A stretch of DNA of 64,000 nucleotides, from contig NZ_JBJYKD010000011.1 of the NCBI RefSeq assembly GCF_049310025.1, positions 13,102 through 77,101 on the forward strand, given 5' to 3'. This stretch comes from JBJYKD01 sp049310025. Lineage in GTDB: Bacteria > Bacillota > Thermosediminibacteria > Thermosediminibacterales > Tepidanaerobacteraceae. Made by a program: the position numbers and the translations under genes. Under the pieces are notes generated by a model. The model saw only the letters and a program-made list of their open reading frames with translations. It did no database searches and had not been told where the DNA came from. Below are positions 26,320-35,290 of this stretch, in pieces. Position 1 is the first letter of the stretch, and each line of letters opens with the position of its first letter.

Positions 26320-26691
26320 TTGAAAAAGTGCCTGAGATTAACAAAAAATTTTGAATTTATAAATGTATACAAAGCGGGAAGGCGCTCATCAGGCCCTCTT
26401 TTTACTATGTACATAAAGAAGAATAAACCGGATTGCACCCGGCTGGGCGTATCCATATCGAAAAAAGTGGGGAAAAGCGTCGTAAGAAACAGAATAAAAA
26501 GGAGAATAAAGGAAGCCTTCAGGACCAACCTGAAATACATAAAGAAGGGTTACGACGTGGTAATTTCGGTGAAGCCGGAAGCAGTGGCCGCCGATTATGG
26601 AGAAATAGAAAGAGAAATCAGGAATTTGTTAAAAAGAGGTAACCTGTGGGATGATAGAAGGGGCGGTAATAGCAGCGATAAAACTTTATAG
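26320..26691 (+). CDS. rnpA: ribonuclease P protein component
   Basis: 123 residues; processes tRNA 5' ends together with RNase P RNA. The RNP motif RNRIKRRIKEAFR (about 62-74) is present. I chose TTG 26320 (LKKCLRLTKNFEF), 9 bases after GGGGG; an in-frame TTG at 26287 has no site. The 3' end overlaps yidD by 41 bases. Confidence 0.94.
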   Translation: MKKCLRLTKNFEFINVYKAGRRSSGPLFTMYIKKNKPDCTRLGVSISKKVGKSVVRNRIKRRIKEAFRTNLKYIKKGYDVVISVKPEAVAADYGEIEREIRNLLKRGNLWDDRRGGNSSDKTL

Positions 26692-26860
26692 AAGGTATAT
26701 ATCTCCGCTAAAACCGAGGACATGCAGGTTTTACCCCTCCTGTTCGGATTATGCCATCCGAGCCATTGAGAAGTATGGTTTAATAAAAGGGGGGTTAAAA
26801 GCGCTATGGAGAATTTTGAGATGTCATCCTTTTAACCCGGGAGGGTATGATCCTGTTTAA
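26651..26860 (+). CDS. yidD: membrane-insertion efficiency factor YidD
   Basis: 69 residues, typical. Conserved CRFYPSCSDYAIRAIEKYG and RCHPFNPGGYDPV. A small membrane-associated protein helping YidC-dependent insertion. It overlaps the rnpA 3' end by 41 bases, as in many bacteria. After it, 86 A+T-rich bases lead to yidC. Confidence 0.95.
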   Translation: MIEGAVIAAIKLYRRYISPLKPRTCRFYPSCSDYAIRAIEKYGLIKGGLKALWRILRCHPFNPGGYDPV

Positions 26861-26947
26861 TTTTTTATTTGTAATAATTTATTTGTAATAAAAGGCAATA
26901 AAGGGTAAAAATTATACTAAAATAGTTTTTAAGGGGGAGCAAGTTGA

Positions 26948-27577
26948 ATGGCGTATCTTGAAGGCCTGATGAAGCAGTTGCTTGACTTTCTGTTTTCCTA
27001 CACCGGGAGCTACGGTCTCGCGATAATAGTGCTGACTGTGCTCATTAAACTGGTGCTTCTGCCTTTCAGTTTCCAGCAGTTCCACTCAATGAAAAAAATG
27101 CAGGAAATAGCGCCTTTGCAAAAAAAATTGCAGGAAAAGTATAAAAACGATAAAGAGAAACTCAACCGGGAAATAATGAAACTGTACCAGGAGAACAAGG
27201 TAAACCCGATGGGAGGCTGTCTTCCGCTGCTGATTCAGTTTCCCTTTATCATCGCTCTTTTCCGGCTGCTTCAGGGTTATAATTTCGGTCAGGCTGGGTT
27301 TCTGTGGCTGAAAGACCTGGGCGCTCCGGACACAACCTATATCCTGCCGGTACTGGCGGGATTGACCACATATCTTTCATCAAAGATAGCCACTCCTCCA
27401 AATCCTGAAAACCCGAACAACACCATGAACATTGTGATGTCGGTATTCATCGGGTGGATGGCGGTCAAATTCGCGTCTGGCCTTGCATTATACTGGGTGG
27501 TGAGCAATATCGTCCAGATCATCCAGCAGATGATAATGATGCGCTCCCCTGCTCCTGCCAAGGAGGATGCAAAATAA
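26948..27577 (+). CDS. yidC: membrane protein insertase YidC/SpoIIIJ
   Basis: 209 residues, the short Gram-positive form with five membrane segments (about 17-38, 85-105, 125-140, 158-172, 176-195). The hydrophilic-groove arginine expected in SpoIIIJ is replaced by K in TVLIKLVLLPFSFQQF. Conserved NPMGGCLPLLIQFPFIIALF. Unlike Bacillus SpoIIIJ there is no visible lipobox at the N-terminus, which begins cytoplasmically. ATG at 26948 after AAGGGGGAGC. Confidence 0.95.
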   Translation: MAYLEGLMKQLLDFLFSYTGSYGLAIIVLTVLIKLVLLPFSFQQFHSMKKMQEIAPLQKKLQEKYKNDKEKLNREIMKLYQENKVNPMGGCLPLLIQFPFIIALFRLLQGYNFGQAGFLWLKDLGAPDTTYILPVLAGLTTYLSSKIATPPNPENPNNTMNIVMSVFIGWMAVKFASGLALYWVVSNIVQIIQQMIMMRSPAPAKEDAK

Positions 27578-27578
27578 A

Positions 27579-28193
27579 ATGAAAAACGTGGAAAAACAGG
27601 CAAAGACGGTGGAAGAAGCCATTGATTTGGCCCTTAAAGAGTTAAAAACTACGAGAGATAATGTTGAGGTGGAAGTCCTGGAAGAAGGAAACAGGGGCAT
27701 TCTGGGTTTTTTATCCAGAGCGGCCCGGGTGCGAGTGACGGTGAAGGAAGATCACGGGAAGAGGGCCGTAGAGTTTTTACAGGGTCTTGTAAAATTATTG
27801 AATGTAAACGCCGGTATAAGAGTTGAAGAACATGATGACGCGCTGAAAATAAACATTGAAGGAAAAAGAATGGGCGTGATCATTGGAAAGCACGGAAGCA
27901 CACTGGATGCCATCCAGTATTTGACAAACCTGGTGGCTAACAAGAACATGAGCAATTACAGGAGAATTGTGCTGGATGCCGAGAATTACCGGGAAAAGAG
28001 GGAAGAGGCTCTGGAAAAGCTGGCCAGGAGCATGGCGAAAAAGGTTAAGGAGACTAAAAAGAGCGTAACGCTGAGACCCATGCCACCAAATGAGCGCAGG
28101 ATCATTCATACGGCGCTGCAAAACGATTCAAGGGTACAGACGAAGAGTATAGGAGAAGAGCCGAATAGAAGAGTCGTAATTTCAATAAAATAG
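27579..28193 (+). CDS. jag: SpoIIIJ-associated RNA-binding protein Jag/KhpB
   Basis: 204 residues: Jag-N (1-50), KH domain (about 70-145, GKHGSTLDAIQYLTNLV) and R3H domain (about 146-204, PPNERRIIHTALQ). The KhpB family binds RNA and affects cell division and envelope. I chose ATG 27579, 1 base after the yidC stop and 12 bases from AGGAGG; the earlier in-frame ATG 27567 touches that box. Confidence 0.95.
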   Translation: MKNVEKQAKTVEEAIDLALKELKTTRDNVEVEVLEEGNRGILGFLSRAARVRVTVKEDHGKRAVEFLQGLVKLLNVNAGIRVEEHDDALKINIEGKRMGVIIGKHGSTLDAIQYLTNLVANKNMSNYRRIVLDAENYREKREEALEKLARSMAKKVKETKKSVTLRPMPPNERRIIHTALQNDSRVQTKSIGEEPNRRVVISIK

Positions 28194-28203
28194 ATTTGAA
28201 AAA

Positions 28204-28230
28204 AAGCCCCATGACATGAGCATGGGGCTT
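28204..28230. terminator. hairpin between jag and mnmE
   Basis: Stem AAGCCCCATG (28204-28213) / CATGGGGCTT (28221-28230), 7-base loop. On the plus strand no T-run follows, so mnmE transcription may read through. On the minus strand the hairpin is followed by a run of 7 T, so it would stop antisense transcription. Confidence 0.65.
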
Positions 28231-28252
28231 GGTTGTAAGAAGGAGAGTGTCT

Positions 28253-29641
28253 ATGAATACGGGAGCAGATACGATTGCGGCAATTTCCACACCACTGGGT
28301 GAAGGTGGCATAGGCATAGTAAGGCTCAGCGGGGAAAAGTCGGTGGACATAGCGGAAAAAATTTTCAGGTCCAAGTCGAAAAAAAGCCCGAAAGACTTTA
28401 AAAACAGGACATTGTATCTGGGAAATATTATAGACCCGGAAAGCGGAGAGGTAATCGACGAGGTGCTGCTGGCGGTTTTCAGGGCACCCTACACTTACAC
28501 ACGCGAGGATATGGTGGAGGTGAACTGTCACGGGGGGCTGACAGCACAGAAGAAAATATTGGAACTGGCTTTGAGATACGGGGCGAGAGTGGCGGAACCC
28601 GGAGAGTTTACAAAAAGGGCCTTTTTGAACGGAAGAATTGACCTGTCCCAGGCGGAGGCGGTCATTGACGTTATAAGGGCCAAAACCGACCGCGCCCTTA
28701 TCCTTGCGGGAAGGCAACTGGCCGGAGGGCTTTCGCAAAGAATTAAGGACATAAGAGCGGGGCTTCTTGCCATAATGGCCCATATAGAAGCCAACATAGA
28801 CTTCCCCGAGGAAGATATACCGGAAGCCGACCCGGAGAGGATAAGGTTGGAAATTGAGAGAAGCATGGATGCCGTTGAGAATTTGTTAAAAGACGCCGGA
28901 GCGGGAAAAATTATGAGGGAGGGCCTTTCAACCATCATACTGGGAAGGCCCAATGTGGGCAAGTCGTCCCTCTTAAATGCCCTGCTCAGGGAGGAACGGG
29001 CAATAGTGACCGATGTGCCTGGCACCACCAGAGACATAATTGAAGAATACATCGATATAAACGGGGTACCGGTGAAAATAATAGATACCGCAGGAATCAG
29101 GGAAACCGCCGACAAAGTTGAAAAGATAGGGGTGGACAGGGCTATCGGATACCTGAAAAATGCCGAAATGGTGCTGGTGATGATCGACGCCTCTCAGGAA
29201 CTTACGGAAGACGACAAAAAAATAATGGAGCTGGCAAGAGATAAATTTGTCATTGCTGTCATGAACAAGATGGATCTGCCGGAAAAGGTCAGTGAAGAGG
29301 ATGTAAAAGCGGTAATTCCGGGGATAAAAGTGATAAAAATTTCCGCACTGAAAAAACAGGGTATCGATGAACTGAAGAATGCGATTTACGAGGAGATAAC
29401 CCAAAAGATGGGCCCCCTGGACGAACACGCCGTAATCGCGGGTGAAAGGCAAAAAGAGGCGCTGAGATCGGCTCTGGATTTACTGGAAAAGGCGTTAAAT
29501 TCGATGGATCAGGGCATGCCGGTGGAATTGGTGGAAATCGACATTAGAGGCGCATGGGAAAAGCTCGGAGAGATCACAGGGGACACCGTCAGCGAAGAGA
29601 TTGTGAACGCAATATTCGAGAATTTTTGTATAGGAAAATGA
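28253..29641 (+). CDS. mnmE: tRNA uridine-5-carboxymethylaminomethyl GTPase MnmE
   Basis: 462 residues. With MnmG it modifies the wobble uridine. N-terminal tetrahydrofolate-binding domain; inserted GTPase domain with G1 GRPNVGKSSLLN, G3 DTAGIRET and G4 NKMD; C-terminal FCIGK with the reactive cysteine. ATG 28253 follows AAGGAGAG; in-frame codons upstream belong to the leader. Confidence 0.97.
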   Translation: MNTGADTIAAISTPLGEGGIGIVRLSGEKSVDIAEKIFRSKSKKSPKDFKNRTLYLGNIIDPESGEVIDEVLLAVFRAPYTYTREDMVEVNCHGGLTAQKKILELALRYGARVAEPGEFTKRAFLNGRIDLSQAEAVIDVIRAKTDRALILAGRQLAGGLSQRIKDIRAGLLAIMAHIEANIDFPEEDIPEADPERIRLEIERSMDAVENLLKDAGAGKIMREGLSTIILGRPNVGKSSLLNALLREERAIVTDVPGTTRDIIEEYIDINGVPVKIIDTAGIRETADKVEKIGVDRAIGYLKNAEMVLVMIDASQELTEDDKKIMELARDKFVIAVMNKMDLPEKVSEEDVKAVIPGIKVIKISALKKQGIDELKNAIYEEITQKMGPLDEHAVIAGERQKEALRSALDLLEKALNSMDQGMPVELVEIDIRGAWEKLGEITGDTVSEEIVNAIFENFCIGK

Positions 29642-29651
29642 AGGTGATGAT

Positions 29652-31541
29652 ATGGAATACACTGCGGGATATTATGATGTGGCAGTGGTGGGAGCCGGGC
29701 ACGCCGGGTGCGAGGCGGCGCTGGCGGCCGCCCGAATGGGGCTAAGAACCGTGGCTTTTGCAATAAATCTTGACAGTATAGCACTGATGCCGTGCAACCC
29801 TTCGATAGGCGGACCGGCCAAGGGGCATCTGGTGCGGGAGATAGACGCCCTGGGAGGTCAGATGGGGATCAATACAGATAGGACGTTTATACAGATGCGA
29901 ATGCTGAATACAGGGAAGGGACCGGCGGTGAGAGCTCTCAGGGCCCAGGCGGATAAAAAGGCCTACCAGTTTTCTATGAAGCACACACTGGAAAGACAGG
30001 AGAATCTGGATTTGGTGCAGGAAGAGGTGGTAAGGATACTGGAAGAGGGCGGCAGAGTAAGGGGGGTGGTGACCAGGACCGGTGGTGTGTATTACGCCAG
30101 GGCCGTTATACTGACCACGGGCGTATATTTAAAGGGGAGAATAATAATTGGAGACGTGAGTTACAGCGGGGGGCCCAACGGGCTTTTCCCGGCCAACGAG
30201 CTTTCGGAAAACTTGAAAGCCCTTGGATTTGAACTGGGCAGGTTTAAGACCGGCACGCCGCCACGGGTGCACAGACATTCACTGGATTTTTCAAAGATGA
30301 TAGAACAGCCCGGGGATGAGGTGATAATCCCATTTTCATACACTTCAGGCAAAATAGAGAGGGACCAGGTGTCATGCTGGCTCACATATACCAACCGGCG
30401 GACCCATGAAATAATTTTGGAAAACCTTTATAGAGCGCCGCTGTATACGGGTGAGATAAAAGGGGTCGGCCCCAGGTATTGCCCGAGTATAGAGGTAAAA
30501 GTGGTGAATTTCCGGGATAAGGCAAGCCACCAGATATTCATAGAGCCCGAAGGGCTCAATACCGATGAAATGTACGTCCAGGGGATGTCTACCAGCCTGC
30601 CGGCGGATGTCCAGATAAAGATGCTCAGGACCATCAGGGGCATGGAAAACGTGAAAATAATGAGATTCGGCTACGCCATTGAGTACGATTACGTAATACC
30701 GACGCAGCTCAAGGCCACACTGGAAACCAAGACCGTGGAGGGGCTGTACATGGCAGGGCAGATCAACGGCACTTCCGGATACGAGGAAGCCGCGGCACAG
30801 GGTCTTTTGGCCGGCATCAATGCGGCGTTAAAAATAAAGGGAAATGAGCCGGTGGTGCTGAGCAGGGCAGACGCTTACATTGGAGTGCTGATAGACGACC
30901 TGGTGACAAAGGGGGTAAGTGAACCGTACAGGATGCTGACGTCCAGGGCCGAATACCGGCTGATTTTAAGGCACGACAACGCGGACCTCAGGCTTACGGA
31001 AATAGGCCGCCGCGTGGGATTGATAAGCGATGAAAGATACCGGAAAGTAATGGAAAAAAGAAAGATGATAGAAGAGGAGATAGAGAGGCTGAGGTCGGTG
31101 AAAATAACCCCCAGCCGGGAAAATAACGAAAAATTGAAAGAATTAAACACATCTCCAATAAATACCCCCGTCACACTGGAGGATTTGCTGAAGAGACCGG
31201 AAATCGACTATAAAGCGTTGAAGATCCTGGATGGGGACAGGCCTGACCTCCCGGACGAAGTTATAGAAGAAGTGGAAATATCCGTGGCTTACGAAGGTTA
31301 CATTAAACGGCAATTAAGCCAGGTGGAAAGTTTTAAGAAGCTGGAGAACAAGAAAATACCCAGCGACATAGATTACGACAGGATCTACGGCCTCAGGACC
31401 GAAGCCAGGGAAAAGCTCAAAAAGATAATGCCCGGCTCCATAGGTCAGGCATCGAGGATATCCGGTGTGAACCCCGCGGACATTTCAGTTTTGTTGATAC
31501 ACCTGGAAGCGGAAAAGAGGAAGAATTCCGATGGAGCGTGA
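29652..31541 (+). CDS. mnmG: tRNA uridine-5-carboxymethylaminomethyl modification enzyme MnmG (GidA)
   Basis: 629 residues. FAD-binding VVGAGHAGCEAALAAARMG at the N-terminus, PCNPSIGGPAKGH motif, and C-terminal helical domain. Partner of MnmE. The last 11 bases overlap rsmG. Confidence 0.97.
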   Translation: MEYTAGYYDVAVVGAGHAGCEAALAAARMGLRTVAFAINLDSIALMPCNPSIGGPAKGHLVREIDALGGQMGINTDRTFIQMRMLNTGKGPAVRALRAQADKKAYQFSMKHTLERQENLDLVQEEVVRILEEGGRVRGVVTRTGGVYYARAVILTTGVYLKGRIIIGDVSYSGGPNGLFPANELSENLKALGFELGRFKTGTPPRVHRHSLDFSKMIEQPGDEVIIPFSYTSGKIERDQVSCWLTYTNRRTHEIILENLYRAPLYTGEIKGVGPRYCPSIEVKVVNFRDKASHQIFIEPEGLNTDEMYVQGMSTSLPADVQIKMLRTIRGMENVKIMRFGYAIEYDYVIPTQLKATLETKTVEGLYMAGQINGTSGYEEAAAQGLLAGINAALKIKGNEPVVLSRADAYIGVLIDDLVTKGVSEPYRMLTSRAEYRLILRHDNADLRLTEIGRRVGLISDERYRKVMEKRKMIEEEIERLRSVKITPSRENNEKLKELNTSPINTPVTLEDLLKRPEIDYKALKILDGDRPDLPDEVIEEVEISVAYEGYIKRQLSQVESFKKLENKKIPSDIDYDRIYGLRTEAREKLKKIMPGSIGQASRISGVNPADISVLLIHLEAEKRKNSDGA

Positions 31542-32250
31542 ATTTAGGGAAGTTATGAAAAAGTCTGCCGGTGAAAGGGGCCTGGAGCTGGATGATGAAA
31601 TGGCGGAAAAGCTGGAGATATACAGAAAAGAGATGATGATGTGGAACGAAAAGATGAACCTTACGCGCATCACGGAGTGCCGGGAATTTGCCGTAAAGCA
31701 CGTCGTCGATTCGCTTATGGTGGTAAAAAAAATTGAGATAAAACAAAGAGCGAGTTTGATAGATGTGGGGACAGGCCCCGGGTTTCCTGGAATACCCATA
31801 AAATTATACAGAAGGGATATTAATCTGGCCCTGCTGGAATCCAGCAGGAAAAAAACCGGATTTTTGGAAGAAGCAGTCCGGAAAATGGAATTGAAAGGTG
31901 TCAGCATTATAAGCGACAGGGCCGAAAGCGCCGCGAGAAAGGCGGAGCACCGGGAAAAATACGATGTGGCGGTGGCCAGGGCCGTGGCTTCATTGAACGT
32001 GCTGGCGGAAATTTGCCTTCCATTCGTGAAAATGGGGGGAATTTTTGTGGCAATGAAGTCGAAAAACGTGGAGGAAGAATTGGAAAAATCGCAAAAGGCC
32101 ATTGATATAATTGGCGGTTCTTTGAGAGAAGTAATAGATTACGATATTGAAAAAGAAATAAAAAGAAAACTTGTGGTTATTGAAAAAATAAAACCGACTC
32201 CGGAAAAATATCCGAGAAAGGCCGGAATGCCGGAAAAAAGCCCCTTATAA
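31531..32250 (+). CDS. rsmG: 16S rRNA (guanine-N7) methyltransferase RsmG (GidB)
   Basis: 239 residues. SAM-binding DVGTGPGFPGIPIKL (about 74-88), MNLTRI near the N-terminus, and KYPRKAGMPEKSPL at the C-terminus. Methylates G527-equivalent in 16S rRNA. Start ATG inside the mnmG end. Confidence 0.96.
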   Translation: MEREFREVMKKSAGERGLELDDEMAEKLEIYRKEMMMWNEKMNLTRITECREFAVKHVVDSLMVVKKIEIKQRASLIDVGTGPGFPGIPIKLYRRDINLALLESSRKKTGFLEEAVRKMELKGVSIISDRAESAARKAEHREKYDVAVARAVASLNVLAEICLPFVKMGGIFVAMKSKNVEEELEKSQKAIDIIGGSLREVIDYDIEKEIKRKLVVIEKIKPTPEKYPRKAGMPEKSPL

Positions 32251-32253
32251 TTC

Positions 32254-32269
32254 ATGGTAATTTTACCAT
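32254..32269. promoter_or_regulatory. short palindrome upstream of noc
   Basis: ATGGTAA-TT-TTACCAT, 7-base arms, immediately after the rsmG stop. Could be an operator or a small hairpin; no T-run follows. Confidence 0.4.
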
Positions 32270-32290
32270 TTTAAGGAGGAATATAAGCAA

Positions 32291-32308
32291 ATGCATAGAA
32301 TTAAATAA
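32291..32308 (+). CDS. possible 5-codon leader ORF before noc
   Basis: AAGGAGGA (32273-32280) precedes ATG CAT AGA ATT AAA TAA (MHRIK). The site is stronger than that of noc, which starts 40 bases further on. It may be a leader peptide or a decayed remnant; translation is not shown. Confidence 0.3.
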   Translation: MHRIK

Positions 32309-32348
32309 TATTGGATAATACAAAATAGAAAAAAAGGCGGTGGGTTAA

Positions 32349-33146
32349 ATGTGGGGGGACAAAAGGACGAACATTGTAAACATACCTGTGGATGCCATAA
32401 AACCAAATCCGTATCAACCCAGAAAAGAATTCGCCGACGAAGCCATGGACGAGCTTACTAACTCCATTAAAGTTTACGGAGTGCTGCAGCCTATAGTTGT
32501 GAGAAAAAGCGGAAAGGGGTATGAATTAATCGCCGGGGAGAGGCGATGGAGGGCCTGCCAGAGAGCCGGGTTGAAGGAAATACCCGCCATAATAAAAGAA
32601 GCAAAGGATTCGGAAACCGCCATTATGGCATTGATAGAAAATCTGCAGAGAGAAAACCTGAGCTTCCTGGAGGAGGCTGAAGGTTACAGACAGTTAATGC
32701 AGGAGTACGGGATGACTCAGGAACAGCTGGCGTTAAAACTGGGAAAGAGCCAGTCGACCATTGCAAATAAGATGCGAATATTAAAGATGCAGCCCGGGAT
32801 ATTAAAAATTATTTCCCAGGAAAAGTTAACCGAAAGGCATGCCCGGTGCCTTTTAAAACTGCCGGATGAAAAGCTCCAGATGGAGGTATTGAAACAGGTA
32901 ATCGAAAAAGGCCTGAATGTCCGGCAGACGGAAGATCTGGTGGAAAAAACGCTTGAAAAGATCCAGAAGCCATCCGGCAACAGGAAGAAAAAATCATTTA
33001 AGATGGCTATAAAAGATGTGAGAATTTTTGTGAACTCGGTGAAAAAGCTGGTGAAGAGCATAAAAGAGACGGGCCTTGACGCCGGTTATAAGGAGATAGA
33101 TAAAGGAGATTTCATCGAACTGGTGGTCCAGATACCAAAGAGGTAG
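32349..33146 (+). CDS. noc: nucleoid occlusion protein Noc (ParB family)
   Basis: 265 residues. ParB N-terminal domain (NPYQPRKEF, AGERRWRACQRAGL) and central HTH (TQEQLALKLGKSQSTIANKM). It lies upstream of soj-parB, as in Bacillus, and differs from the second ParB-type gene at 34405. In Bacillus, Noc prevents division over the nucleoid. I did not find a clear Noc-binding site (ATTTCCCGGGAAAT). Confidence 0.88.
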   Translation: MWGDKRTNIVNIPVDAIKPNPYQPRKEFADEAMDELTNSIKVYGVLQPIVVRKSGKGYELIAGERRWRACQRAGLKEIPAIIKEAKDSETAIMALIENLQRENLSFLEEAEGYRQLMQEYGMTQEQLALKLGKSQSTIANKMRILKMQPGILKIISQEKLTERHARCLLKLPDEKLQMEVLKQVIEKGLNVRQTEDLVEKTLEKIQKPSGNRKKKSFKMAIKDVRIFVNSVKKLVKSIKETGLDAGYKEIDKGDFIELVVQIPKR

Positions 33147-33650
33147 CTGGACTTTTTTGTTGTACGGTTGCAGACGAATTCAGACTTGCCCCCTTCTGAC
33201 GCCCGGCGGCCGGGTTAAATCAGCACAATTCGGCGTGTACCAGCAGGGTCCATGCCCGCCGGTTTCACTTTGCTCGTTCTGATTTAAGAGCAATGGTACA
33301 GCTTTCCGGCGCTTTTAGCCGTATCCGGCGACAGGATGTCATGTCAAAAAATTTTTTTCGATTGAAATAATTAAAGAACAATTCCCTGAATAAGAAATAT
33401 AATTTTAATAAGGATGCGCGTATGAGGATTCCGATTTTTGAGGATTTAAAGTTTGTGCCCATATGAAACGTAAAAAAACGTGCATTATGAAAGTAAAAGA
33501 TTATTTTAAAACTGAATGAAGGGGGAGAAAAAAATATTGAGACAAAAAAGAACTCAAGGCAGGAAAAATTTAATAAAAAAAGAAATCTAATATAAAAACT
33601 ATGCTAAAATATAGTTGGCATAAATACAACACTATCGGGACGGTGAAGAA
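33147..33650. other. intergenic interval between noc and soj
   Basis: 504 bases with no convincing gene. The part at 33150-33350 is clearly more G+C-rich than its surroundings and contains a 9-base inverted repeat, TTAAATCAG (33215-33223) / CTGATTTAA (33279-33287). It may be a mobile-element remnant. The part at 33380-33650 is A+T-rich and holds the soj leader; a TAAAAT box at about 33606-33611 is a possible -10. Confidence 0.5.
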
Positions 33651-34412
33651 ATGTCTAGAATAGTGGCCATTGCCAATCAAAAAGGAGGGGTGGGCAAGAC
33701 AACCACAACGGTGAACCTGGGGGCGTGCCTTGCTGCCCTGGGACAGAAGGTTTTGCTGGTGGACATCGACCCGCAGGGAAACACCACCAGCGGCATCGGC
33801 GTGGACAAAAGTAATATAGAAAAATCAATATACAATGTTCTGATAAATGAAGAGCCAATTAAAGACAATGTGGTAAAAACGGAATATGAAAATCTGTACC
33901 TGCTGCCTTCAAACATCCAGCTGGCCGGGGCCGAGATTGAGCTGGTGCCGGCAATATCAAGAGAATATAAGTTGAAGAACGCCGTGGAAGAGATTAAAGA
34001 CCAATTTGACTTTATTTTAATCGACTGTCCACCTTCGCTGGGCCTGCTGACTTTAAACGCCCTTACGGCGGCCAATACGGTATTGGTACCCATACAGTGC
34101 GAGTATTACGCACTGGAGGGTCTGGGGCAGTTAATGAATACCATAAATCTGGTACAGAAGCATTTAAACAAGAATTTACAGGTGGAAGGCGTTTTGCTCA
34201 CCATGTTCGACGCCCGCACAAATCTTTCTATACAGGTGGTGGAAGAGGTAAAGAAATTTTTCAAGAACAAGGTGTACAGGACCATCATTCCCAGAAATGT
34301 GAGGCTGAGTGAAGCCCCGAGCCACGGGAAACCGATAATAAAATATGATGCAAGATCAAAGGGGTCGGAAGTATATATGGAACTGGCCAGGGAGGTGCTG
34401 GGAATTGAGTAA
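33651..34412 (+). CDS. soj: chromosome partitioning ATPase ParA/Soj
   Basis: 253 residues. Deviant Walker A KGGVGKTT (about 11-18), DCPPSLGLLT Walker B region. A small ParA without an N-terminal HTH, i.e. the Soj type. It acts with ParB and parS in origin segregation and regulates DnaA. The end overlaps the parB start by 8 bases. Confidence 0.96.
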   Translation: MSRIVAIANQKGGVGKTTTTVNLGACLAALGQKVLLVDIDPQGNTTSGIGVDKSNIEKSIYNVLINEEPIKDNVVKTEYENLYLLPSNIQLAGAEIELVPAISREYKLKNAVEEIKDQFDFILIDCPPSLGLLTLNALTAANTVLVPIQCEYYALEGLGQLMNTINLVQKHLNKNLQVEGVLLTMFDARTNLSIQVVEEVKKFFKNKVYRTIIPRNVRLSEAPSHGKPIIKYDARSKGSEVYMELAREVLGIE

Positions 34413-35262
34413 GAGAGGACTGGGCAAGGGCCTCGGAGCCCTTATTCCCATGGATGAAAAGGGCCAGGAAAATGTAACGGAGATCCCGCTTAAAGAAATT
34501 TTCGCCAACCAGAATCAGCCGAGGAAAAACTTTGATGAAGACAAGTTAAAAGAGCTGGCTGAGTCCATGAAAGAGCATGGCGTTTTACAGCCTGTGATTT
34601 TAAGAAAGAAAACGAAAGGCTACGAACTGGTGGCCGGCGAGAGAAGATGGCGGGCAGCGAAAATGGCCGGGTTGGAAAAAATACCGGCCATAGTAAAGGA
34701 ACTGTCGGATGCAGATGTCATGGAAATAGCGCTTATTGAAAATCTGCAGAGAGAAGACCTGAACCCTCTGGAAGAAGCCATGGCATACAAGCAGCTGATG
34801 GACGAATTCGGGATGACCCAGGAAGAGCTTTCAAAAAGAGTCGGAAAGAGCAGATCCCAGATTGCCAATACAGTAAGGCTGCTGAACCTGGAGAAGGAAA
34901 TTAAGGATCTGATTGCCGATGAAAAACTGACCGCAGGGCACGCCAGGGCTCTGCTGGCCGTAGAAGATAAAAATGAAAGAATTAAACTCGCTAAAAAAAT
35001 CAGCGAAGAGAATTTATCGGTGAGACAGATTGAAGAGATAGTAAAGGTAAAGTCTTCAAAGAAAAATGCAGATAAGAACAGAAGGAATCAGGATATAAAC
35101 CCTGCATTTCTGGACATATCGGAAAAACTGCAGGGGATATTGGGCACAAGGGTGAAAATAAAGGGGAGCGAAAAGCGCGGCAAAATAGAAATAGAATTTT
35201 ATTCTGAAGACGAACTCGAGAGGATCCTGGAAACAATTATGCAGCGGCAATGTTTCACGTGA
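34405..35262 (+). CDS. parB: chromosome partitioning protein ParB/Spo0J
   Basis: 285 residues. N-terminal RGLGKGLGALIP is the ParA-stimulating tail. CTPase/ParB domain with NQPRKNF and AGERRWRAAKMAGL; HTH TQEELSKRVGKSRSQIANTV. The start is TTG 34405, 7 bases after GGAGGTG, which gives the conserved SKRGLGKGLG N-terminus; the frame is open further upstream but that part lies in soj. Its stop codon is inside parS. Confidence 0.95.
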   Translation: MSKRGLGKGLGALIPMDEKGQENVTEIPLKEIFANQNQPRKNFDEDKLKELAESMKEHGVLQPVILRKKTKGYELVAGERRWRAAKMAGLEKIPAIVKELSDADVMEIALIENLQREDLNPLEEAMAYKQLMDEFGMTQEELSKRVGKSRSQIANTVRLLNLEKEIKDLIADEKLTAGHARALLAVEDKNERIKLAKKISEENLSVRQIEEIVKVKSSKKNADKNRRNQDINPAFLDISEKLQGILGTRVKIKGSEKRGKIEIEFYSEDELERILETIMQRQCFT

Positions 35263-35266
35263 AACT
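35251..35266. promoter_or_regulatory. parS centromere site
   Basis: TGTTTCACGTGAAACT matches the parS consensus TGTTTCACGTGAAACA at 15 of 16 positions. The parB codons TGT TTC ACG and its TGA stop are read from it. Confidence 0.92.
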
Positions 35267-35290
35267 TTCTTCGGAAAGGGAGAAACTCAG

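Noticed and set aside
33265..33462. 65-codon minus-strand frame in the noc-soj gap
   Set aside because: No ribosome-binding site, lysine/arginine-rich low-quality translation, crosses a composition change.
33463..33519. 18-codon plus-strand ORF MKRKKTCIMKVKDYFKTE
   Set aside because: No ribosome-binding site; A-rich chance frame.
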